Source: Macrostomum hystrix (taxonomy: Eukaryota; Platyhelminthes; Macrostomidae). From it: a stretch of DNA of 64,000 nt. Every line of letters starts with the position of its first letter. The stretch's first letter is position 1. The stretch covers positions 310,001 to 374,000 of the forward strand of contig CATNEN010000026.1 of NCBI GenBank assembly GCA_950097015.1. Direction: 5' to 3'. The notes beneath the pieces are model-generated. The model did no database searches, was not told the origin of the DNA, and was given only the letters and a program-made list of their open reading frames with translations. Shown piece by piece: positions 22,796-38,532 of this stretch. The position numbers were made by a program, and so were the translations under genes.

Positions 22796-23318
22796 GGAAA
22801 ATAAGTTCTCATATACTTTTTGGCACATTTAATTTAATGTTATGTTTTAAGTCTGGTGTTACTTAGTTTATGCAGTGGTAGTTTTGAAGTCTTTGGTCAA
22901 AAAAATATTTTTTAGGATGAACTATTGCTACGTATAGTGCCCGCTGGGATTTAGACACAAACTAAATTTTTCATATCAGGTTTATAATTTCCATTTCACA
23001 AAACTCAATAGTAGCATTTGAATGCTTAAAGGAACGGCAATTAAATGCACTCCCAATCATATTTAGCCTAATAATTGAAGAGACTCACATTTTTCATAGA
23101 GACTCATGTCGTGAGTTAGAAACATGTTTTAGCATAAGATTTCCTGCGCTTTAAGATTCAGATTTTCTAAATATAAAATATTACTAGAATGTACTAAATC
23201 CGCAAGAATTTACTAAATATTTCTACACAGAGTTTTAAATACATTTTCTTACACAATATGGAACAATAGTCAGAAATTAACAAATCATAAAACATATTGG
23301 CTACTAAATCATGCTGCA

Positions 23319-26461
<3,143 letters not shown>

Positions 26462-26855
26462 ACAATTGAGTTTAATTGGACTGCATACAGAGCTCCAAGG
26501 CCCATTAGTCTATTAGTTGTTGTTTTTTATCTTCGAATTAAGACAGAAGGATTATTATTTGTGTCGCACCCTTGTACGGACGAATATTATTTGTTACGCC
26601 ATATTCTTAAAGCACAAGTCTGTCTACGACCAATATTATCGTACCCGAGTGCTTCTCTGATAATCACAATTATGCTTTGTTATACAGGTTACTTGTCTTT
26701 ATGAAATATATTGTAGATCTTTATGATCAATACTGAACAGCTGTTCATTGTCGGCTGAGATCTTCATATATCGTATGCTTTCTTCGCGGATCATGAAATC
26801 TGACACCGATCAGTCCGGAAGCAAATGCTCTTCCACTGACAGAAATAGGCGAGCT

Positions 26856-26861
26856 TATAAA
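26856..26861 (+). promoter_or_regulatory. TATA box of the small secreted protein gene
   Basis: TATAAA lies 47 bp upstream of the ATG at 26908, leaving room for a short 5' UTR. Confidence 0.6.
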
Positions 26862-26907
26862 GCATTCGCGAATCAATCGCTCAGCAAACGCTCAAGCGAA
26901 AAAAACA

Positions 26908-27237
26908 ATGTCGCTAACTTCCACAATGATTGCCTTGGCAACGGTTGCCATGTTGGCAAGCGGCTGCTTCTTTGGCCCGACGCCGACAGACGCGGCGCAC
27001 ATCGAACTGTACGGACCGTCTCTGTCCAACCCGCTGTGCAGGTGCGCAGTGACAACAAAGATCATTTGCGACCCAAGCCAGCCGGGCCAGCCCTGCCTGA
27101 CCAAAGTGTGCGTCAACAATGAGAACTGCTTCGATCTGGTTGGCCACATCAAGGATGTGAATCAGGTGACCAGCGAGTGCCTGGCGAACTCCAACAGGTG
27201 CCGGGTGTGCGTGTTCAACAACTGCAAAGTCTACTGA
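26908..27237 (+). CDS. Small secreted cysteine-rich protein, unknown family
   Basis: A single-exon frame of 109 aa. Residues 1 to about 29 form a signal peptide (MSLTSTMIALATVAMLASG). The mature part has ten cysteines, including LCRC, PCLTKVC, NRCRVC and NNC, enough for five disulfides, and it ends in CKVY. A TATA box 47 bp upstream and AATAAA 57 bp after the stop frame it as a compact transcription unit, and its codon use is GC-rich like its neighbours. I do not recognise the family. Secreted Cys-rich proteins of this size include protease inhibitors, adhesive or mucus proteins and signalling peptides; nothing here selects among them. Confidence 0.8.
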   Translation: MSLTSTMIALATVAMLASGCFFGPTPTDAAHIELYGPSLSNPLCRCAVTTKIICDPSQPGQPCLTKVCVNNENCFDLVGHIKDVNQVTSECLANSNRCRVCVFNNCKVY

Positions 27238-27293
27238 TGGACAACTTCTGCTTTTTCTAAGCATTGATTTGCGGTGCAGTGGTGTTAAAAATT

Positions 27294-27299
27294 AATAAA
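27294..27299 (+). promoter_or_regulatory. Poly(A) signal of the small secreted protein gene
   Basis: AATAAA lies 57 bp past the stop codon, before the SINE-derived array. Confidence 0.7.
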
Positions 27300-27336
27300 C
27301 CTTGCTTCAGTTTGTCTTGAAACTTTTGAACGCTTC

Positions 27337-27663
27337 AAAAGGATGTAAAACTCAGACCTCTCATTTATTTGGGGGGTGCAGCCGCAGAGAGAAGGCTTGG
27401 GGCTTGTGCAATTTACGCAAAAGGATGTAAAACTCAGACCTCTCATTTATTTGGGGGGTGCAGCCGCAGAGAGAAGGCTTGGGGCTTGTGCAATTTACGC
27501 AAAAGGATGTAAAACTCAGACCTCTCATTTATTTGGGGGGTGCAGCCGCAGAGAGAAGGCTTGGGGCTTGTGCAATTTACGCAAAAGGATGTAAAACTCA
27601 GACCTCTCATTTATTTGGGGGGTGCAGCCGCAGAGAGAAGGCTTGGGGCTTGTGCAATTTACG
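27337..27663 (+). repeat. 82-bp tandem array, 4 copies, made from a SINE-B internal segment
   Basis: Identical units contain TTATTTGGGGGGTGCAGCCG and AGAGAAGGCTTGGGGCTTGT, which are the SINE-B body words TTTGGGGCGCAGCCG and AGAGAAGGCTTG. The AAAGGATGTAAAACTCAGAC joint is private to this array. The copies are the same base for base, so the amplification is young. Confidence 0.95.
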
Positions 27664-27716
27664 TGGACTTGTCCATGGACTGAACAGCCGTACGCAGCCT
27701 TCAGATGCGCCGCGGC
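27664..27716 (+). mobile_element. SINE-A fragment
   Basis: GTCCATGGACTGAACAGCCG and ACGCAGCCTTCAGATGCG are reverse-complement SINE-A words, so here the element runs on the plus strand. It abuts the SINE-B-derived array. Confidence 0.75.
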
Positions 27717-28253
27717 TATACGTTTGGCGCAAGAAATTTTCCAATAAAATATTGTTATAGATGATTAAGTGTTGGAAGTTGACAGACTTAAAAGAAATTA
27801 ATTTAAAAGGCAAAACAAGAGGATTATAATTAATTACTCAACCTCGATTCCCCAAATGTCACTCTAACAACATACTTTTATTAAATTGCTAAAAGAAGAG
27901 TCTATTTATCAGATTATCATATGGTTTGAAGGTCTTTTCATGCGTAGACAGTTTGGTTGAGTGGTGACATCTATAATTTAATATGGTAGTAAGCATGTTT
28001 TTTAATTTAACCGCACTGCTTCGCTACATTCTACTAAAAGTAGGACGATGCAATATATCAAATGATTTTTGCGATTCTAGACTTCGCAGAAAAGGTTGGA
28101 AAAGAAGTTAATTTATTTCAGAGAAATAGAGGTGGCCTCCTATTCTAGGGGGAAACATTCACTACAGATACAAACTATAAGAACTGACAGAACGATCAGC
28201 GCGAAGTCTTCGTTCAAAACTGATGCCTCAGGTGTGAAGCGAAGGTGCAGAAT

Positions 28254-28451
28254 TCACAGGCGCTTTTTCTTCAGCTGCCACCAGCCGGCGAACAGCGGGG
28301 CACCGAAGCCGGTCATAGTGTACAACAGCATGACCACAGACAGGCGCGCCTTGTTCCTAACATTGAAGGGCAGCGAGGCGCCGAAGCCGAACGTCTCCGA
28401 GTGACGGACGACGCTAGTTGAGAAAGCGCGCTTAGCAACTTGGCCGAACAT
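28254..28451 (-). CDS. COX7C: Cytochrome c oxidase subunit 7C, mitochondrial
   Basis: A 65-aa protein opening with MFGQVAKRAFSTSVVR, a basic, Ser/Thr-rich mitochondrial targeting stretch. It continues with LPFNVRNKARLSVVMLLYTM, a single membrane span and a short basic tail (WWQLKKKRL). Order, length and the LPF-V-NK motif match COX7C (human precursor about 63 aa), a nuclear-encoded inner-membrane subunit of respiratory complex IV. The ATG at 28451 was chosen because it gives the canonical length. A likely acceptor (CTTGCAG, just upstream at about 28476) indicates a separate 5' non-coding exon to the right, which I did not locate. Confidence 0.93.
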   Translation of the reverse strand: MFGQVAKRAFSTSVVRHSETFGFGASLPFNVRNKARLSVVMLLYTMTGFGAPLFAGWWQLKKKRL

Positions 28452-31393
28452 TGCTTTTAGTGGCTGCGTTTGCTGCAAGACGTGAAATATACTTAACGAT
28501 TGACTTGTTTACTAAACAACAAATCAAAGTAAACACAAGCACTAAAGAAATATATATTTATAATAATACAGAAAAAACATAATCATATGTTAATCTATTT
28601 TAAAATCATGTCAATACAAATGACTATTTTTATGCAAATTCTAAACCTAGCCTGGAATCATTAATAACTTCACTATTATTAATTTAAAATTATTATTAGC
28701 TCAGTAACAAACATTAAAATTAAAGCTAAAGTAAATTTCTAAAACTTTGTTTTTGTAGGACTATATTTAATGGAATTTATTATCAAAATCTATTTTAAAT
28801 GTAAAAAATGTAAGAAAACTGTATAGATAAGCTGTTATCATGTCATGGGCATCAATTTATCTGGTGCATATCAAAATTGGCACAACCAAAATGGCCAGGT
28901 GAAATAGCAGCAATGCACAAGAGTCAACTAATATAATAAGCATGCAATCAACAATGTGCATTTATTTTCTAAACACAAGCTAATTTATTATGCTTAAAAT
29001 AAATTGGCTAGAATATTTTGCACTACAAAGAATTTAATTACTTATTGCTAAGCCGGGCTACAAAATTTGCAGTTTAAAATTATAAATAGCCATTTCAATG
29101 TTTTGTACACATGAGAATTTTGAGACATTAAACCTAGAGAATGTATTATTAAAAAAGCCCACTTGAAAATATGAGGTTTAAAAGTGTGAATGAGCATGAT
29201 AATGTTTTGGACACATCAAAGAATTTCTAGATGTTAATATAAACTTAGTGAAATTAGCATTTAATGCTTTACCTAAATTTTAACCTATTGCTAGCAATTT
29301 TGCATATTGTGTTTTGCATATAGGATTATTAAAATGATTCTGAAAAACATTAGTTGTTTTCTTTGTTAAGGCCATTTTTATGTGTCACTAATTTTATATG
29401 GAGCTACTGTATCATGAAAAGCATAAATCTACCAGATTTTTAAAGCACTAAATCATAAATAAATGTTGTATTATCTAATAAGGTATATAAAGTAGTGTAT
29501 AGTTGCCTTTTTAAGCAAGCTGCTCTGCTGATACACTATGCTTTTTTGGCAAAGGCTAATTGTGTACACCTTACCTAATTGGGCCAGATATCCAGTAAAG
29601 AGCATAGCTATTGCACAAGATATCTGAAGGCTGCATATGGCTGTTCAGTCCATGGACTATGGGGATGCCACACCCACCTTCAATTACCCTAGCTAATGGT
29701 GGTACCCATTAAACAGCTGGGTGAACTGAAGAAATGCAGAGGAAAGTGTTTTGCTAAAGGTCATAAATTGTTCTTGTGGAAATTAGAATCAAACACCCAA
29801 CCTTCAACTGTGACACAGAACTGTATGGATGAATTTAGAATTATAGGTTATGGAACTATGGCGAAAAACACTGCCTATGAAATTATGTGCAAACCATAGT
29901 CAAGATCAAGCAATTTAGGCTATGTATCAAAAGCCACTCTAAAAATTTAGTTTTCCAATGTGGATCAAACTAGATACAGTATAAAAATGCAATTATGCAT
30001 TAGTTATACCTAAATCCTATTACCAGTATATGATATAGGGTATATCAATCATTTTGGTATGTTTCATATTAGTCATAATACTGAAAGTTATATAGTATAT
30101 AATCAGAAGACCTATAGGCTATTGGCTATAAAGTTTGTAGGGCCTATGCTAAGTGCCAGCTGTCTTGACTTGAGTCTGCCATAAATTTCTATCACACACA
30201 TGATCCTGAGTGTGTATAAAATATGGAAAATATAGATAAAAATGCAATATTGATTAATAGATAGATTTATCTAGAAAAATATTTTTGGTTTAAAATTTTA
30301 GCTTCAGAAGAAATGATAAACAACAAAAATAATAAAACTAAATTTTTGGTTGCTAATTATTTTGACGTTGCAGTTGTCGACTGTAGCTAGGCCTAATTCA
30401 GCTAAAATATTACTAAAATTAATTTCCTAAATAATGTCGACCTAAGCAAGCAAGACAAAGGTGCAGATAGCCTATCCCTGGGTATAGACACACAAGACAG
30501 TCAATCAAAAATGCATGATGCCACACATGATTGTAGGCCTCTTTGTTATTTATTTCGGATATGGAATTAAATTCTGAATTTTCGATGGGCAAGCATGTTG
30601 TGGCAGGTTTATATACTTTTTTAGCAGGGCACTAGCAATACCAATATACCCCTGGTTAGCAAACACTAGCAATCCCAATAGGACCAAATAATGATGTCAT
30701 GCTCTTCAAATTTAAAAGTATTAGGGTTACTGTATGGTGGTGCAGCACATTATTTGTTTGTACAATAAACGTGGCCATATTGTTAAATTCACAACTCATA
30801 AATCTCAAGGTAAGATGTAGCTACCAACATTCTCTTTTTAACACAAACATCTCATTTTTTCACGTATCAAGTGCATTTAAAAAGCTGTTTCCGTTTTGCT
30901 TAAACAAAAGAAACAGTAGTAGGGAAGTAAATAACAGAATATGAACCTGAAGGACCAGTGTGCTTGTATAATTGATTTTTTTACATATTTAAATTTTGTT
31001 TAAAATACTGTTGCAGTAGATAAAATATTTATAATATATAAAACCTTGTCGCGCTGAAAACTAAGTAATCGACAACTGTTTATCCAAGGCGAAATATAGG
31101 GCGAAACGTAAGTATTTCATATTTCTGCTTTTAATTGCTGTCCTACTTTCGATCCCTTCACATAAGAATTTATACGTATCTTGATTATAGTTTCAATCTC
31201 ATAACACTTACAAAGCAGAACTATATACAACCGATTAAATTAAATTAAATTAAATTGAACCTATAGTTTATGAAAACTTCATGTCGTTTTATAAAGTCCT
31301 TTAAATCTGTACTAAAGCATCATTTCGCAAACCCATTCAATACATTTTCAGAGTTTTTTCGTCAGACAAGTATCGTCTATTCAAACTATACTA
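28452..31393. other. AT-rich intergenic region between COX7C and the NFAT5-like gene
   Basis: It contains the divergent upstream regions of COX7C (-) and the NFAT5-like gene (+), a decayed SINE-A (29565-29840) and a short ATTAA pentamer run (about 31233-31257). No coding exon is apparent. A 5' UTR exon of either gene could lie here unseen. Confidence 0.5.
29565..29840 (-). mobile_element. SINE-A copy, diverged
   Basis: CTAATTGGGCCAGATATC, GAAGGCTGCATATGGCTGTT, CAGTCCATGGACTATGGGG, AACAGCTGGGTGAACTGA and a decayed ATCAAACACCCAACCTTCA B-box region keep SINE-A order. The A-box end is lost. Confidence 0.8.
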
Positions 31394-34300
31394 ATGAACT
31401 CCCAAGTCAACACTTCTTGGCAAGTGCCATTACCGTTGCCGGCGCCTGGCAGCGGAAATTTGACCGGGCTGCTGCAAGCTCTAGCTAACCAAACTGCTCA
31501 GACACAGGCGATGTTAACCGCACTACTTGGTCAGTCGTCTCAAACCCAGACGCAGACCCTTAATGCTGCTGGCAGCCACAGCAGTAGTCCGGAAGCGTTG
31601 CTGAAGGCCCTGATGGCGGAAGTTCAGCTGACTGAACAACCATTGCCTGCTGTAACGCCACAAGTAAACGTTAAGCGACAAAAAGTTGGCGGTGTTTCTT
31701 CGCCGTCTTCGTCGTCTCCTGGTAGTTCATCGTGTACTTCGCCAACCCTGATCGATAGTGAGTCTCGCTCCGCTGGCTTGCGTAGTAGCTTCTCGTACGG
31801 TGACGACGGCGGTGGTTGCGGCGGAAACTCGGTCGGCGGGATGGGTGTCAACACACCATGTGTCGTCGGCAATGGCCAAGGAGTCCTCGGGAGAGACATT
31901 GGCAGCACTGGTGTCCAACAGGCCGTTCGGTATGCCAACAGTCCAATTATCGATTTTTATCACATTATTTGCATCAACTGGTGTCCTTTGTCAACATGTA
32001 CTTTTCGCATGATCATTTACTTTATAAAAAACCATAGCGGCACAATCTAATGTCCAAAAGGGATGGATCAAGGAACTAAATAGATTGCTAATCAAGATGC
32101 AACTCCGACTACTGTCGTTATAATTCGAATTTACCCTGTATAAATCTCATATTGCTTTATCGGAGCTGTGTCAAGATTAGCAGTCCATTTAATTCCTTTT
32201 TCCATACCGCAAATTTATTTGCCGTGTGCATTTCCTTTCCTTTTCGTGGTCAGAGAGGTGAACCATCGGCAGGCAATCTGTGGCAGAGCAACTGCGGGAG
32301 TGTGGCTGCTACCAAAGGTATAAATGAGCACTAATGATCTGCGACATTCCCAAGATGCGTTTGCAATTTATTGTACTACACTGGGTTCAATTACTGTAAC
32401 TTGTATTCGATTAGTCAGCGTTTTCACACCAAGTTAGATTCCATCATAAAGTTTTTTCCCAATTAATTTATACAGTTGTACAATAAAGGGCGCATTATGG
32501 CCAAATGAGTCTTGACAACTGTGAATAATGCACCATTGCGGTGGCCTGAGTGCACTCGCACTGTGTCCCACTCGCCTTGGGAGATATGAGCCTGGACTAG
32601 ATCGAGCTGCTGCTAGATCGGAGAGGGTTGGTCTGCCGATACGGAGCCACACGTGACTGTCACGCGAGTGCAGTGTGTTTAACAACTCAGTCACAGCTCG
32701 TAGGGACGGCACAGCACGAAGGACAGGGTCGTCTCCGTTTCAGAGCACAGGCGGAGTTGAACCTTAACCTCTCAAACTTTTAGCTCAAACTTTAAAAAAT
32801 GCATTAGACAGCAGTGAAAAGAGACTTGAAAATTCTGGATTCTAGTCTCATTCTTCAAGTGCTCAATGATCATTAGTTGATAATAAGCGGTGCACGTGTT
32901 ATACACCAGTGAAACTCTGACTCGTAGCCATTCAATCTGACACCTTTTCCATTCTTCTCGCTATTCGCAAAGGTTTTTTGAAGGCACAAAAATATTTTTT
33001 ATCACATCTGAAAAGTAATATCAGCCTTTCATCGGTTTGTTTCCCTAATATACAGTCAAATTAATTTCATTTAATGAACTATCAGTATTCCACTTGCTTT
33101 TAAGCCACAAAGCTATTAATTTTGCTGCGAAATTATCACTTTTTCTATCAACTGTCGCCAAACCTTGAGCAGCTGTGCCGATCGCTAACTTGAAAGTTCA
33201 ATCACGCGTCGCCCACTACTTACAGGAGCTTGAAAAGGCCGTACGAGCAGCCAAAGCAGTACCAGCAGCAGCAGCAACACCAGACTGTGGCTGTTCCACC
33301 ACTAAAACAAGCTGTGCAGTTCCCGGCCACACGCTCATTGCTCAGTGGTGTGAGTGTTGTGCAAAGTACCTCAGCTGCTAGCGCTGCTGCAGCCAATTCC
33401 ACATCCACTGTTGCCTCGGATGCGTAAGACAAGCCGTGCTGGCAATAAGCGCTCACGGGCCCTCACCGATTGATTGGCCAATGCGAGCAGAGCCCCATGC
33501 AGGACCACTCAGTTAGTCTGGTTCTTTGTGGCTGAATTTCAAAGCCTGAAAACCTCTTGATTCCAAACTGCGACGGGTTGACAGCGTTTCGCATGTAGCA
33601 GTTTTGAAAACTGACAACCCAGGTGCAGTGGAGTCAGTATTAAAAAACTTTAATTATTTTTGCTCTAGTTAATTGTTAATCGAGCTACATTTACTACTTC
33701 AAAGCCGCATTGTCCGCTCTGAAATCAGTCTCTGTGGGCCCGTGTACGACAACTGACATATTATAAAAAAGCGAGATGATCCGAATCCTTTACTGGAGGT
33801 AAAGTAAAACGGTTGGTGAGACAGTCATAACTGGGAGTCAGCATCTGCTGTTTTAGTTGCCAGTTTCGATAAATATTCTAGAAATTATAGAAACTCAAGC
33901 AGATGAAATCTGATTGCACCCTTAGTGGGAGACGGTTCTTGTCCTGACTTTTTTCTGCCTGGCTGCAGGCTCAGCGCACTATACTTTATTCGGAGCTATG
34001 TTTTAAGCTCCACGCTGGCATAACACCTGCTGACTGATTATGAACTTCAACTGTGGATTTTGAGACTCAAGGGTGGTGCCAGTCATGTGTTTGGGGTGGC
34101 TTTTACTGCGCAACCCCTTCTGTAACTAACCGCAGCAGATCCTTATCTGTCTCAATTTCTGCTTAGTCTGTAACGTATTCTGTGCACATTTGCAGCATTT
34201 ATAAGCATTCCGCTGTGCCACTGGATCGCTGAAGTGTTTGGGTATCTGCACCAAATTTTTTTCTATCGAATATTTTCACTTTGTTGCAAATTTAATAGCA

Positions 34301-37300
34301 TAATGTTTGCTTGTTTCAAGACAGAAAACTAGGTCAGTGTGTTGTGCGCGATAACATTTGTGTTTGTGGGGTTGGACGAATTGGCTAATTTAATCGGCAA
34401 AGCTCTCGGCAAATCTAGGTCGGGATTGCACATACAAGGTGATTGGAGGCTTTTATTCACGCAACTGACGGGTGGTCAGACGATTTACACTAACAAAACT
34501 GACGTCTGTGGAAGTTCCCAGCTGCAGGTGTGGAAATTTCCAACGACTATAAACCCAACCTGACCGACTTTCTCTTCGGGGATGTGCTTGAGCTGTAGTT
34601 TTCCATTCGGCCTCAGTCAAATCTAACTGATATGGTCGGGTCAGCTTGCGTAACAATCTTATGCATGTGTGGCAACGAGTGGTGACAGTGAGCACTCTTT
34701 TTTAGAGTTAGAGCTATCGTAGATTACGCTAGAAAACAATATGCTTGGAAATGCAGGTTTTGTTCAGTCCCTAATTGTGCACAATTCTCCCCCCCACTAA
34801 GCAGTGACAGGCGCAGGATCCAGCAAGTCAGGGCTGAATCCGGAAGCGACAGTCGCTATGGTCCCTACCAGCTTCTAGTGGCAGCGCAGCCGGAGCTCAA
34901 CCACAGGGCTAGGTACCTCACCGAGGGCTCCAGGGGCGCCGTGAAGGATCGTTCGCAGACTGGATACCCGGCTGTGCAGGTAGGAATGACGACAACTCAA
35001 TGTGTACATTTATTGGCAAATGTCTAACAAGCTTAGAATGTATATTGTGAACGTAATTTAAGTTACAGCATCAGCATCGATAACCATGGAGAGAAAGGGA
35101 CAACGCTAGCGCTTTTCTGGAAATTTTCCAAAATTTTCCACAAACCAAAAAAAGTCAGCTAGGCTTCTTAGAAGCAGGAGTTCGAATGCTTGTGTTGTAA
35201 TTTGCCTTTGCACTGCAGTTAATTTAGGTTGGCAGGGTCACGGCTTTGCTAATCTATTAAAGTGCTTTTCCTGCATACACACCGACTGAATTTGATATTA
35301 GAAAGAAAAACAGTTTAATTATTGCAGTTGTTTACGAAACCAGGAGAGTGTCATACGAAATTACCAGAAGATTCAGTATGATTTAAATGTACAATAAATA
35401 GCTAGAATGAGTCCATTGAGTACTTCGAATCGAACCCGCAGCTGCTGGGCTGGTCGCAGCCTGTCGAGTTGTGCGTGTTCGCCGGCTCGGACACCGGCGG
35501 CCGGCCGAGGCCGCACGGTTATTACCAGGTGTGCCGGGTAGCCGGGCGCCACGGCTGCTGCGAGGCTCGCGAGGTGGTGCAGGACGGCACGCGGATGCTG
35601 CTGATTCCTTTGCAACCTCGCGACGGCGCTGTAATCAGGTGGGCGACAGGGCATTGTGAATGGCTTGCTGCTGGTCCTAATAATAAATTATTACACCTGG
35701 CCGTAATTGGGCCACATGTGCGGCCGACAGCATAGCCGCAGCATTGCCCGGCGCATCTGAAGGCTGCGTACGGCTGTTCAGTCCGAGGACTTGGGTGACG
35801 CCACACCCTCCCTCAATTACCCCAGCTAATGCTGGTACCCATTTAACAGCTGGCTGAACTGAATCAATGCTCTAACGCTCTAACCACTAGGCCACAACCC
35901 ACTTGTATTGCTGGTCCAGTACTATACAATATTTAACACTTGTACTCACGTGCATACAGTCATTTTTCCCGACTAACCCTCCACCTACAGCCTGGACTGC
36001 ATCGGAATTCTGAAGCTGCGCAACGCTGATGTTGACTATCAGCAGCAGAAGCAGCAGCAGCCGTCCTACGAGCACCAACACTCGTCGCCAAAGTCTGCGC
36101 GCCCGAGTCGCGCAACGAACGGCAAGCGCAGCTCCAAGGTCCGGCTGGTTTTCAGAGTGATTTTACCGCTGAGCGATGGCACACGGGTCACACTGCAGAC
36201 CGCCACACAGGCCATTGAGTGCTGTGAGCCTGAAATCTTGAAATCAGCGTCCCTGAATTTTTTGGCCTAAATTTTCCTGTCGTTTGGCTTTCATTAGGCT
36301 AGTCAAGCTACTAACAGTAGCTTAACTAATTTAACCCATTTATTGTTATGTCACGAATAAAATCGATAGAATGGTTACTTATCATAGCAACAATAAGACA
36401 CTAATGCTTGTTTACCCCAAAGATACTAGAATAACTGTTATTCTAGTATCTGTAGTTACAGCCGGTAGGTTCAACACTGGACTCAGAATACACTGCAAAC
36501 AGTACTGCTAGCTACCGATGCCATCCCCTGATAAAGTTTCTCGCCTGTTGCAGCCCAGCCCACCGGTCAGCCGGAGATTCACCGACTGTCCACACACGAG
36601 TCCTCAGCCCGCGGTGGCTCGGACCTGTTCATCATCGGGCGCAATTTCAGCAAAGGCGCTCGCGTGCTGTTCCGAGAGGCGACGGCGCGCACTCCGACTG
36701 GGGCGCCCTGGGAGGCGGAGGCGGTCATTGAAGCCGAGCTCAGCGCAACCAATCATCTGGTCTGCCGCGTGCCCGCCTTCGGCTGTGACAGCAGCCATCA
36801 CAGTGACGACGATTACAGCAACAGCAGCGAGCAGGACGACCGTGGAGACGCGAAGCGGAATCTGCCGCTGCTGACTGCGCCAGTCCGCGTTCTCATCAGC
36901 GTCGTCTGCAGCGACAGGACCTCCGAGCCAGTCTGCTTCACCTACCTGCCCGGTGAGTCCATTGTCTGTGAGGGCTCTTTGGCAGCAAGGCAGAGACAGA
37001 AGAGCGGTAAGTGAAGACAACAGGAGAGGCAGGTGAGAATCATAAGCTTGACTCAAAGCAAGACTCAAAACAATGCCGCATTCTCAAGGCTGCTCAGTCA
37101 CTGAGTCGAGCTACGCCAGCGCAGAGCGCCAAGCTGCAGTTGCTCTGCCTGACTGCCACAACAACCAGCTGCTCCAGCTGCCGCAGCACCAGCCTGGTAT
37201 GCTAGACTACCTGACATCAGCCAGTCAGGACCACCAGCACCTGGAGAACCAGCTTCAACAGCAACAGCAGCAGCAGCGGCGGCAGCATCAACAACTGGAC

Positions 37301-37375
37301 TTTGACGCGGCCTTTCTAACCTGCCCGGATGCCGATGGCTCATCGTCAGTTGCTGGGCCATTGGGGAACTGGTGA
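31394..37375 (+). CDS. NFAT5: NFAT5-like Rel-homology transcription factor
   Basis: Seven exons: 31394-31929, 33226-33423, 34811-34979, 35406-35638, 35991-36223, 36554-36952, 37098-37375. Phases agree throughout, giving 681 aa. The second exon is the least certain, but its donor and phase fit. A Ser/Gln-rich N-terminus precedes the Rel DNA-binding domain (about 245-455) with the recognition loop [34 protein letters not shown] and [13 protein letters not shown], then an IPT/TIG dimerisation domain (about 457-589). [12 protein letters not shown] and PHGYYQ-CRV-GR resemble NFAT5/TonEBP more than calcineurin-regulated NFATs. I see no SPRIEIT-type calcineurin docking site. NFAT5 acts in the nucleus on osmotic-stress genes. 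Oddities are a Gln-rich insertion (QQQKQQQ) in a Rel-domain loop and a short Gln-rich C-terminus. Confidence 0.88.
35678..35905 (-). mobile_element. SINE-A copy with internal deletion, NFAT5 intron 4
   Basis: Starts TTATTACACCTGGCCGTAAT and runs through GAAGGCTGCGTACGGCTG and AACAGCTGGCTGAACTGA. It then jumps to the A-box end (CTCTAACCACTAGGCCACAA) and lacks the B-box block. Confidence 0.88.
36421..36451. repeat. Perfect palindrome, 15-bp arms, 1-base spacer
   Basis: AGATACTAGAATAAC, then T, then GTTATTCTAGTATCT, in NFAT5 intron 5. Confidence 0.95.
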
Positions 37376-38532
37376 AGTTGAAGGGCGAACCATCGCTGTG
37401 CTGAACTCTCTTATGCTCAAGTGCCGTGGGTTTTAATTAGCTGGATACTCAAAGTATCAGTTTTTAAACAAAATTTTACCAAATTAGTTGTATCTCTATT
37501 CAAATTTTTTAGGACGACATATTTTAAGAAAATGTTCTTAGTATTTCTTTGAGTGCATTTAAACAAAACTTTCCGGGTTATTCATGTAACCACATAGTTG
37601 CTAAAAGGCGTACAAAAATCTACGGCAAAATGGACTCTGAAAGCTGTCAAAAATTTTTACTCACGCTTAAAAGCCATTAGATCAGACATTGTAATGAATG
37701 GCAGTAGATAATTGATTTTTATGTACCGTACTGTAGCTTACACTAAACAGTTTCCAAATGAATGACCGTGATTCCCTGTTCGCGCTGGTATTAGTAATCT
37801 ATCATGTTCTGCTGCGCAAAAGTACACGTGGCAAATTTATACAGTAAATTATAGAATTATATCGTCAGTTTAGCTTACAGTATCCCGTTTACCAAGAAAA
37901 AACAGTTTTCATTTCATCTTCCACCTGTAGAAACGTAGAAACGGCATCTCAGCAGCAGTCATTAGCATTGTTTCATTAATTTAAGCTCTTTAGACAAAAA
38001 ATTTAATCTGACAAATTTGTTTTTTTCTAAAGCTTTTCTCGCTCTCCTTAAATAAATAATCCTGTTCGACAAAAGTGAATAAAATTGTCAATTTGTTAAT
38101 GTTTTAAGTAAGTCCTATTGTCAATCCGAACGACAATCGAATGGAAGTAGAAGTGCAGAATCCACAAAAACTCGCTCCCATGATGGACACCCCCGGAGCG
38201 CTAAGCCGCATTCCTGCCGCGCCACTTCTGATTCACCTTGCGCAACCTTTGACATTTCTCGCACACTTATCAATTGAACAAAAACGAAAACGGACACCTG
38301 GACGAGGTCACACACAAATCCCAATAAGGTATTGGCAGTGCAGCTTTTATAAGGGCCGCTACTGCAATGCGGCGAATTTCTCCGTGCGAATATAAATAGA
38401 GGAACACAAGCACATCAGAGAAAATTGGAATAATTACGGCGGACTTATGCGCCGTTCTTGCTGGAGACGCTTTCCTCTGATTGCAGCAGCAGCAGCCGCA
38501 TTTCAACACTAACACCGATGACTTCAAAGCAG
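37376..38532. other. Intergenic region between NFAT5-like gene and Cys-loop receptor
   Basis: It contains the NFAT5 3' flank, with AATAAA words at 38051 and about 38077, and the receptor promoter with a TATA-like element at 38391. No other coding exon is seen. Confidence 0.5.
38391..38398 (+). promoter_or_regulatory. TATA-like element upstream of the Cys-loop receptor
   Basis: TATAAATA, about 140 bp before the proposed ATG at 38533. Sequence match and position only. Confidence 0.45.

Larger units (their letters stand above)
22001..23318. other. Divergent intergenic region upstream of SCAMP and the espin-like gene
   Basis: AT-rich and gene-free by eye. It is the shared upstream region of two divergent genes, so it should hold both promoters, but I could not place a core element. 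A 26-bp minisatellite and a strong hairpin lie inside. Confidence 0.5.

Noticed and set aside
32254-32317. Small exon in the NFAT5-like gene
   Set aside because: It has plausible splice ends, but using it breaks the phase into the next coding exon. The chain without it fits.
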